Shown piece after piece: positions 56,957-64,000 of a DNA stretch of 64,000 nt. Each line of letters opens with the position of its first letter. The stretch's first letter is position 1. Under the pieces are notes generated by a model, which saw only the letters and a program-made list of their open reading frames with translations, was not told the DNA's origin and ran no database searches. Made by a program: the position numbers and the translations under genes. Where the stretch lies: contig NC_063074.1 in the NCBI RefSeq assembly GCF_022605165.1, positions 895,501-959,500 on the forward strand, written 5' to 3'. This DNA is from Purpureocillium takamizusanense. Lineage: Eukaryota; Ascomycota; Sordariomycetes; Hypocreales; Ophiocordycipitaceae.

Positions 56957-57850
56957 TCATTTCGTCGCTTCCTTGTCGTTGTCAACTGGCTTTTGAACCT
57001 CATGGCCCTCCTCTCCGCAGATACGAGCCTTTGTCAAAGCTGGGGGAGCGGGTGCCGCTGGAGGCGACGCAGGTGGTGGTGGAGGAGGAGGAGGCGGTGG
57101 CAGAGACGAGGCTTGGCCACCACCCGACTGAGATGATCGCGAATTGTAGTTGACTGGCAAGTTGGCCGCAACGGTGGCCTTGGCTTCTCGGAAGCGATCG
57201 AAGCACTCGGCTAGAACTTGGTCCGTCGTCATGTTCGCAGGGGCAATAGCTGAGTCGAGAAGCTCCTTGATGTGGTCCTCAAGTTCCTCAAACTGTATCA
57301 TGTCGTAGCGGAAGCGGTCGGGTAAGCCTCCATTGTGCAGCAGGGCAATGAGACCGGCAATGACCGTGTTGACTGCACCCAGCACAGTGATGGCGATGCC
57401 AGTGTTCGCACGCATTGCTCCGAGCGATGTCACGGAGGCACCAATCAGCAGCTGGAGCACCATCAGGGCTGCCTGGGAAATGCTCGCGGCGTGGTATAGT
57501 AAGAAGTACTTGTTGCGCTCTTGGACGATATCCCGGTAGAGGCCCGGGGGCATATTGGCCGCGGGGAACCATGCTCAGCCTGGACGGACAGGTTTATGGC
57601 TCTCCGAGTCTCGCACGCCGCCAATGCCGCTGGCGATGATGTTCCACTCGGCCGGAGTAAGAAAGCGATGGCGAGGCACCCTGCGGTGACCGCCGTGGGG
57701 CTGGTAGTCTCCCGTAGGGCTCTGTGGCTGTGACGGCGGCTGTGTATCAGGCTTATGGTGGCCAGATCCCTGTCCCTGTTGCGGCTTGGGCGTCTCGCTC
57801 GCCAGAGGAATTGGTGGGAGAATGGGGATGTCGCCTGAGAGTTTCGACAT
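56957..57850 (-). CDS. fungal SLATT-domain two-helix membrane protein, frame broken by one TGA
   Basis: From ATG 57850 the frame encodes a Pro/Gln-rich head and RFLTPAEWNIIASGIGG, then meets TGA at 57577-57575. The same frame continues without shift into AWFPAANMPPGLYRDIVQERNKYFLLYHAASI and two close transmembrane helices (~122-142 and ~150-170; ALMVLQLLIGASVTSLGAM, GIAITVLGAVNTVIAGLIAL), a charged helix (FEELEDHIKELLDSAI) and a Pro-rich tail, stopping at TAG 56957. This is the SMODS/SLOG-associating 2TM effector (SLATT) fold in its fungal form. SLATT proteins are predicted membrane effectors in nucleotide-triggered conflict systems (family knowledge). No GT-AG intron removes the TGA in phase. 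A shorter 198-aa product from ATG 57553 would keep the whole 2TM core. Confidence 0.65.
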
Positions 57851-58884
57851 GGTGAACAAATGATTAGAAGGTCAAAGGATAATGGGCAACAGTGTACTTT
57901 GTATGCTGCGTATTCAAACGCGAAAAGGGGGCACGTTGGTAGGAATCAGGATCAAGGATAATGATAGGGTTGTTGGGTGAGCTTGCGCCAGCGGCGAGGG
58001 GCATACCCAAAGCAGAGAGACGACATTGTGTCGAGATCCAATGAGGCGCGGAAGGATGAGAGTTGACCACTTCGTGGACTTGCACGGAAAGAAGGAGCGC
58101 TGAAGGCACTCTTGCTGTTGCAACGTGACGCATCCGCCTTTCTTCACCACTGCTAGGGAAGGAGCGAAAGCCAGCACCTGGACTAAGTGTTTATGCTTTG
58201 TACGAAGTACAAATAACGAAGTACATCGATGCCACTTGCCACAACACGTGTGAAAAGTCGCTTCCAAGCAGGTACGCCGGAGCAGTAATGATTTGGTCCT
58301 ACGAAGCACCTACCTAGGACTCGAATCTGGCTCGCGATCAGTAAAATGGCTGTCGAAAAGCGTCTCGCCGGTCTCGGTGCGTTCATATATTGGAGACGGC
58401 TCCTGTAAGTGGCGGTGCGATACCCCTGCGCTACGCATAGTGTAGAGAACGCCTAGAGACAATACGGAGTACTGCTCGGAATGTTGGTAAGCGGCCGTTG
58501 ATAAGCCCACAAACTTTTGAAAGGCCTTGTGGCTTTACTCGCTTGTCTGCCTCAGAAGCAGATTAATTGAGGGCGAGTTTCACGGTTGCCTTTCCGTTCG
58601 GAGCCTTCCATTCTAATTGGGGTCGCTGCCTGCAGTCTCCAGAAGCTGCACAAGTGCTGGACCCTTGTGGGGCATGGGCCCGGGAATCCCGCCGCCATCT
58701 GGCAGGGCTGCTTCCACTCAGTGACTCTGGAGGGGCATCTGATTCCTGCTGACCGCCTTTGCTGGCGGGTGGCAGAATTTCAAAATTTGGGATTCGGGGG
58801 ACCAGCTTCATCCGACTTGCGCAAACTCCAGTGGAAACCGGCTTTCACGTCATCAGACCCCCTTCTCTTGCGACAATCGTCTGC
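57851..58884. other. divergent intergenic region, SLATT gene / TRM1
   Basis: Holds TACGAAGTA at 58201-58209 and a one-mismatch direct repeat ~13 bp on. No gene supported. Confidence 0.5.
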
Positions 58885-60981
58885 ATGTGGCCGGCATTCC
58901 CTATCCGCCGCCTGACTCGCAGCAACTCAAGCCTCGGACCGGCCCTGGTCCGCCGAATCCGCGTCTCCATACCTCCTCCGAGCAACTCAACCGGTGCCTT
59001 GCGATTCTCGACTGAGACACCCATGGCCGATGCAACGCCCGATGGCGGCCTCGTCGAGCGAGGGGGCAAGCAGTACAGGCCCATAAAAGAAGGAAGAGCG
59101 ACAATTCTGGTGCCCCATGACCCTAAATCGAAGAAGACCGTCACCGAGGAGCAGCAAGTCTTCTACAATCCCATCCAACAGTACAACCGCGACCTGTCGA
59201 CTCTTGCGATCAAGGTCTATGGAGAGTGGACCTTGGAGAAGCGCCTAAAGAAGTTGCAAGCAAAGCATACGGAGAAACAGGGCAAAGGAAAGAAGAGGAA
59301 ACGTGGCGATGAAGAGCCTGTTCAGGAGACTGAGACCGAGACTAAGGACCCGTCCGGAGCAGAAGCTACAGAAGCGCCTAAATTGCCTAAGCCAACCTTC
59401 AAGATTCTCGACGCTCTTTCGGCCTCGGGCCTCCGTGCCATGCGATATGCTCACGAACTGCCGTTCATAACGTCAGTCACGGCAAACGATCTCTCAGAGT
59501 CGGCTGCCAAGTCGATACAAGTCAACATCGACTACAACGGCCTGCAAGACATCGTCACCGTGACAAACCAGGATGCTCTCGCTCTCATGTATCGCGCGAT
59601 TGCCGATGACCTGTCGAAGCGTGATCGAAACGGGAACCCTGGCAAGGCGCACAAGTTCGACGTCATCGACTTGGATCCCTACGGGACGGCGGCACCCTTT
59701 TTCGACGCCGCGATCCAGTCTGTGCGCGACGACGGCGGGCTTCTGTGCATCACCTGCACGGACAGTGCCGTCTGGGCTGGGCACAGCTACTGCGAGAAGA
59801 CGTATGCGCTTTACGGGGGCATTCCTCTCAAGGGGATGCACACCCACGAGGCGGCGTTGCGTTTAATCCTCCACGCTGTAGCCTCTTCCGGCTCCAAATA
59901 TGGTCTGAGCATTGAGCCAATGCTTTCGTTGTCCATCGACTTCTACACCAAAGTCTTCGTCAAAGTCACTCGGTCGCCGCAAAAGGTCAAGTTTTTGGGC
60001 GCCAACACCATGCTGGTGTACAGCTGCGACCAGGGCTGCGGCTCATGGGAAACCCAGCCCGTTCTTCGGAGCAAACCGGCGCCGAATAAGAAGGCAGACG
60101 GGTTCTTCTTCAAACACGGCATGGCTTTGGGTCCGACGGCTGACCGCTTCTGCCGCTATTGCGGTTTCAAGATGCACCTGGCCGGGCCCATGTACGCGGG
60201 CCACATCCACAACCAAGAATTCATCCAGCGCATCCTCGACGAGATACCCAAAGCACCCACAGACGTATACAAGACCCTGCCGCGGCTCGAGGGCATGCTA
60301 CGCACCGCGCAGGAGGAATACCTACCGGGCCCGGGACCGCAAGAAGGTGTCGACCGCACCGAGGCCGCGCTCGCCACGCCCGACCATACGCCATTCTTCG
60401 TCATTCCGGGCAAAGTATCTAGCATCATTTCTAGCACCACACCCAACGACGACATGTTCCGTGGAGCCCTCCTGCACTTGGGATATCAGGTTGGACGGAG
60501 TCACTGCCGCCCCGGTGCCATCAAGACGGACGCGCCGTGGTCGACGATATGGTGGATCATGACGGAGTGGATCAGGCAAAAGTCACCGGTCAAGACGTCG
60601 AAATACAAGCCATCGATGGCGGCATGGAAAATTCTGCACGATGCTGGGATCGTTGGACACGAGTCCGCTTCCCCAAGCAAGGATGAAGGGGGAGACGGCG
60701 ACGATCAGAAGATGGAGGGCGTTGAGGCGCAACCTACGAGGCCGGAAGCAGAAGAAACGGCTGAGCAGCGCAACGGAAAGAGCGCACCTGGAGCTGGCGA
60801 GGTGTCCAGGTCAGAGGACCAGGAGAAGCCGCTGCCAAGTGAGGATGAACTGCGCAAGACGCTCGTGTTTGATGATGCGCTGGCAAGGCTGGGCCGCACC
60901 AAGGGAGGGCAGCGCTATGTGCGCTATCAGATGAATCCGTCGGCGCACTGGGGGCCTATGACGAGAGCCAAGGGCAATTAA
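58885..60981 (+). CDS. TRM1: tRNA (guanine26-N2)-dimethyltransferase
   Basis: Single exon, 698 aa from ATG 58885. Trm1 makes N2,N2-dimethylguanosine at position 26 of many tRNAs using S-adenosylmethionine. Seen: IKEGRATILVPHDPKS and EEQQVFYNPIQQYNRDLS at the N-terminus, the Rossmann motifs ILDALSASGLRAMRYA, VTANDLSESAAKSI and FDVIDLDPYGTAAPFFDAA, the catalytic ITCTDSAVWAG, and the Trm1 C-terminal domain with CRYCGFKMHLAGPMYAG. Residues 1-46 are Arg/Ser-rich and lack acidic residues, like a mitochondrial presequence; a second ATG at 59023 gives a form without it. Such dual starts serve both mitochondrial and nuclear tRNA in yeast Trm1 (family knowledge). The Glu/Lys/Arg insert at ~130-165 contains a KKRKR stretch. 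Confidence 0.94.
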   Translation: MWPAFPIRRLTRSNSSLGPALVRRIRVSIPPPSNSTGALRFSTETPMADATPDGGLVERGGKQYRPIKEGRATILVPHDPKSKKTVTEEQQVFYNPIQQYNRDLSTLAIKVYGEWTLEKRLKKLQAKHTEKQGKGKKRKRGDEEPVQETETETKDPSGAEATEAPKLPKPTFKILDALSASGLRAMRYAHELPFITSVTANDLSESAAKSIQVNIDYNGLQDIVTVTNQDALALMYRAIADDLSKRDRNGNPGKAHKFDVIDLDPYGTAAPFFDAAIQSVRDDGGLLCITCTDSAVWAGHSYCEKTYALYGGIPLKGMHTHEAALRLILHAVASSGSKYGLSIEPMLSLSIDFYTKVFVKVTRSPQKVKFLGANTMLVYSCDQGCGSWETQPVLRSKPAPNKKADGFFFKHGMALGPTADRFCRYCGFKMHLAGPMYAGHIHNQEFIQRILDEIPKAPTDVYKTLPRLEGMLRTAQEEYLPGPGPQEGVDRTEAALATPDHTPFFVIPGKVSSIISSTTPNDDMFRGALLHLGYQVGRSHCRPGAIKTDAPWSTIWWIMTEWIRQKSPVKTSKYKPSMAAWKILHDAGIVGHESASPSKDEGGDGDDQKMEGVEAQPTRPEAEETAEQRNGKSAPGAGEVSRSEDQEKPLPSEDELRKTLVFDDALARLGRTKGGQRYVRYQMNPSAHWGPMTRAKGN

Positions 60982-62069
60982 TAAGTAGCTTACTGGACGG
61001 TTTGTAGTCGTCTGCAGGGCACGGATCACACTGCCGAGGCCGTGGCCTATTTGTATAGCACCAGGCTTGGTCTTTGTCAGCGTCATTTATTGCCCAGCAG
61101 ATGATGGTTGTTCCACCAGTTCCGTCCTAAGCAAGGTGACAACTTGTGGCAAGTATTTTTGAGACACACAGTTGGGCCTCGACTGTTGTGTGCGGTGCAG
61201 GGAGCGTTGCCAGACGAAGCTGAGACTCTTATCCCCTGTTGCGGCCCTGGCCATGTAGATTCGTATAAGTACGCTATAAACTCATGATGGCTTGGAGTCA
61301 TGTCGAAAAGATGCTGGTCCGCCGCGTGAGGAGCAAAAGAGGGGGCATAAGGGTTTTTGAGGCTCATACGCATGCGAACGGGATGAGCGCCTTTTTTTTT
61401 TTCGTGAGGCAATGACTGTAGGCGATGGATGCGCGATTGTGAGTGAGAGGGAAAGGGTGGAAGATGAGCGGGTTACGCACAAAGTATTAGTTAGTGAGAA
61501 CAGGTATTCGATCCGGTTTAAGACGGGCTTCGCACCTCTCAGCCGGCCCTCACAGCGCAAGTGCCCTGCTACTATCGCCGTCGAAGGCTTGGACACTCTA
61601 TCAAGACACGGTGGTCAAGCACCGGCCCCCGATCCTATTCATTGGCCCACGCACTCACAAGCGCTTCATCTCCATCGACGGGGATGGATGAAAGAGGCAT
61701 CCGCCGCCAGACAGACGCCATGGCGTGCTTGCGACGACGCCGGTCCCACCTTCTGCCTGGGATCACCATGCAATGCAATAAGTACTAAGCTATTGCTGAT
61801 AGATGCTGACGCTGACGACAAAGCGCACATCACTTCCAACTTTTACATGCTGATTCTCAGGCGCGTGCGGCGCTGTAACACGAACCATACATCGCCGGCC
61901 GTGACTCCTCAATCGCGAGACTCCCCCCTCCATCAACCATCCATACAGAAGTACTTGCGGCCTTTTTTTCTTCAACTCTCACGTCCTCATTACTCCTTCC
62001 TCTTCACTATACTCTTGTAGCAGCCCAACGCCGTCCTCCAATCCCGACTGCTTCTGCGTTGAAAACACC
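60982..62069. other. intergenic
   Basis: TRM1 3' UTR and the leader of the lipid-kinase gene. A T run is at 61393-61402. No other feature recognised. Confidence 0.5.
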
Positions 62070-63800
62070 ATGACCTCGCAGACGAATGACATCCTGCGGC
62101 GGCAGAAGCCCACCGCAACCGCAGTGCAAGACGTGCGCGTCCAGGACGACAACCTCGTGTGGACGGATCCTTCGGATGGCGCGCAGCAGCATCAGGTCCG
62201 CCTCGACCAGGTGCTCTTCACGCTGCCCGCCGCCCCGGAGGGCTCCATCATCGTGTGCCTTGTTGAGGATGACGACACCGCCGCCGCCGCTGCCGAGCAC
62301 AAAAAGACGCAACCACCGTTCCGGCTCGTCGCCCTACGCGCGGACGGGGATGGTTCTCCCCTGACCGAGCAGCTCCTCCTGCGCGACGGCCGCGAGCGTG
62401 TCGACGAGCTGCCGGCTCACCTGCGCCGCCGCAGAGACGATGATGGGAAAGACGCCAACGACGTGCGCGTGGTGGTGTCGACGGGCTCCGGGGTGGGCCA
62501 TGCGGTGGCGTTTTGGGAGCAGGTGCTGCGTCCCCTTTTTACGCTCGTGGGTGAGGCACTTGGCCAGCGGGAGGAGGCGGCAGTGGGTGCGGATCCCAAG
62601 GATGTCGTCGTGACCGAGGATGCGCACAGCGTGAGGCGCTTCGCCCGGGCTCTGAGCGAGAGGAGGAGCAAGGGGGAGAGGCAGGGAAGAGGCGAGGAGG
62701 GTTCGTCGACGACGGTCATCCTGCTCAGCGGCGATGGTGGCGTGGCCGACCTCCTCAACGGCATCGGCGGCAGCAGCAGCAGCAGTGATGGCAGCACTGC
62801 TGTTCCTGTTCCTCCTCCTGCCCCCCTCGTCGCCCTCCTCCCCCTGGGTACCGCCAACGCCCTCTTCCACTCCCTGCACAAGCCCGTCTCGACGGGCCCC
62901 TCGCCCCTCGTCCTCGCCCTGCGCACGCTCTTCCTCGGCGCGCCCGCCGACCTGCCCGCCTTCCGCGCCTCCTTTTCCCCCGGCGCGCGCATCGTCTCGT
63001 ACGCCACATCGCCGACACCGCCGTCCGCCGAGGCCGGTGGCAAGGACAGCAATAATGACGCCGTCGAGTCGCTGTACGGCGCCATCGTCGCCAGCTACGG
63101 CTTCCACGCCAGCCTCGTCCACGAGAGCGACACGCCTGCGTACCGCGTCCACGGCAGTAAGCGCTTCGGCATGGTGGCGCAGGACCTCTTGCGCGAGTCG
63201 CATCCCTATCGCGCGCGCCTCTTCATCCGCCGACCGTCTGCGTCTGCGTCTGCGTCCTCCACTTCGGCCTCCGCTCCTAACGGCGCGCCACCGCCACCGC
63301 CAGCACCTGCATATGCATCAGCATCATCACCACCCCAGCAGCCGCTCGAGCCCTTCCCACCTGGCTCCAGCGACGGCGGCAACGGCGGCAACACGCATGC
63401 CTACGTCCTCGCCACCATGGTTTCCAACCTTGAGCGCACCTTTACCATCTCGCCCGCCAGTACGCCCCTCGACAACCGCCTGCGCCTCGTGCACTTTGGC
63501 CCTATCGGCGGGCCGCGCACCATGGAGGTCATGATGGCCGCATACGACGGCGGCGCGCACGTGGGCATGGCCTGGGACGACGACGACGATGACGGCGGCC
63601 ACCACCACCACCGCGTCGCCTACGAGGAGGTCGACGAGCTGCGCGTCGAGGTGCGCGAAGACGATGACGCCCGCTGGCGCGTGTTTTGCGTCGACGGCAC
63701 CATCGTGGAGGTGCCGCGCCGGGGACACATGGCCGTGGAGAAGGCAAAGCCCGGCCTGCTGCGCGTGCTCGTCGACCCGCGCGTGCAGGGACGACGGTGA
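62070..63800 (+). CDS. diacylglycerol/sphingoid-base kinase-fold protein
   Basis: Single exon, 576 aa. The N-terminal beta region precedes the DAGK catalytic fold: VVVSTGSGVGHAVAFWEQVLRPLF corresponds to the N-P/S-x-S-G nucleotide loop, TTVILLSGDGGVADLLNGI has the SGDGG signature (220-224), and ALLPLGTANALFHSL is the P-x-G-T-x-N-x-L/D motif. IVASYGFHASLVHESD and FGMVAQDLL follow. Long Ala/Ser/Pro and Gly/Asn low-complexity inserts (~390-445) separate the last strands. The family phosphorylates sphingoid bases, ceramide or diacylglycerol with ATP at cytosolic membrane faces (family knowledge). Which lipid is used here is not decidable from sequence. Asp221-Gly-Gly equivalents are intact, so activity is plausible. 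Confidence 0.85.
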   Translation: MTSQTNDILRRQKPTATAVQDVRVQDDNLVWTDPSDGAQQHQVRLDQVLFTLPAAPEGSIIVCLVEDDDTAAAAAEHKKTQPPFRLVALRADGDGSPLTEQLLLRDGRERVDELPAHLRRRRDDDGKDANDVRVVVSTGSGVGHAVAFWEQVLRPLFTLVGEALGQREEAAVGADPKDVVVTEDAHSVRRFARALSERRSKGERQGRGEEGSSTTVILLSGDGGVADLLNGIGGSSSSSDGSTAVPVPPPAPLVALLPLGTANALFHSLHKPVSTGPSPLVLALRTLFLGAPADLPAFRASFSPGARIVSYATSPTPPSAEAGGKDSNNDAVESLYGAIVASYGFHASLVHESDTPAYRVHGSKRFGMVAQDLLRESHPYRARLFIRRPSASASASSTSASAPNGAPPPPPAPAYASASSPPQQPLEPFPPGSSDGGNGGNTHAYVLATMVSNLERTFTISPASTPLDNRLRLVHFGPIGGPRTMEVMMAAYDGGAHVGMAWDDDDDDGGHHHHRVAYEEVDELRVEVREDDDARWRVFCVDGTIVEVPRRGHMAVEKAKPGLLRVLVDPRVQGRR

Positions 63801-64000
63801 GAGGGAGTGGCGTGTGTGTCACTGCTATATATGTTTTGCCTTGCATTCGCCCCCTCAAAGGGCGGGCGTTATGCGTGCTGCTACGTAGCCTAGACGTTGA
63901 TGATATCATGACCGATATGTCCTCCTCACTCTCTCCAACCAAAACCCTTTGGCCAGCCGCGTGAGTCGCGGCCTCCTCGTACAGGGCCCCCCAAAAAGGG
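63801..64000. other. 3' flank of the lipid-kinase gene to the window edge
   Basis: No feature recognised. Confidence 0.5.

Noticed and set aside
57578..57621. Possible short intron in the SLATT gene (GTGCGA donor, CTGAG acceptor)
   Set aside because: It would remove the TGA but joins the exons out of phase and is only ~44 nt.
1..64000. CRISPR arrays, insertion sequences, transposases
   Set aside because: None seen; the repeats present are microsatellites and short dispersed words.

Overview
The window is chromosomal DNA from a filamentous ascomycete, most likely a Sordariomycete and plausibly Hypocreales (inference). Evidence: gene-dense, GC-rich coding sequence; short introns with GTRNGT donors and CTAAC/CTGAC branch points; fungus-specific families (Zn2Cys6 factor, AreB/ASD4-type GATA factor, fungal SLATT protein, Spo7, Cho2); and intron-containing tRNA-Ala genes. 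There is no sign of a prophage, plasmid, CRISPR array or transposase, and no polyketide or peptide synthase cluster.

Left third (1-24 kb): the edge of an unidentified gene; a membrane-tethered GNAT acetyltransferase; a divergent histone H4 variant with six exons, one of only 16 nt; an AreB-like GATA factor whose long intron holds a cluster of GATA sites; Svf1; a small hypothetical protein; a mitochondrial K+/H+ exchange-related protein; two tandem tRNA-Ala(AGC) genes with different introns; an RBR-type ubiquitin ligase; and a DUF676 lipase.

Middle (24-47 kb): a Zn2Cys6 regulator, a secreted seven-bladed lactonase-like protein and phosphatidylethanolamine methyltransferase Cho2, all on the minus strand; eIF3g divergent from a CYSTM protein; and a large CSC1/OSCA-type channel.

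Right (47-64 kb): a Cld1/ABHD-type hydrolase, Spo7, a second GNAT protein convergent with a GT31-like glycosyltransferase, a SLATT-domain protein whose frame is broken by one TGA, Trm1 with two start codons, and a lipid-kinase-fold protein.

Most genes are single-copy housekeeping or regulatory genes, each with its own promoter. Several touch membrane lipids (Cho2, Spo7, Svf1, Cld1-like, DUF676 lipase, lipid kinase), but they are not arranged as a cluster. The less ordinary signals are the H4 variant with its micro-exon, the intronic GATA-site cluster in areB, the interrupted SLATT gene, and a 9-bp word (TACGAAGTA or its complement) that recurs at least 11 times, always between genes. Exon boundaries were derived by hand from splice signals and protein family resemblance. 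No search or alignment program was run.
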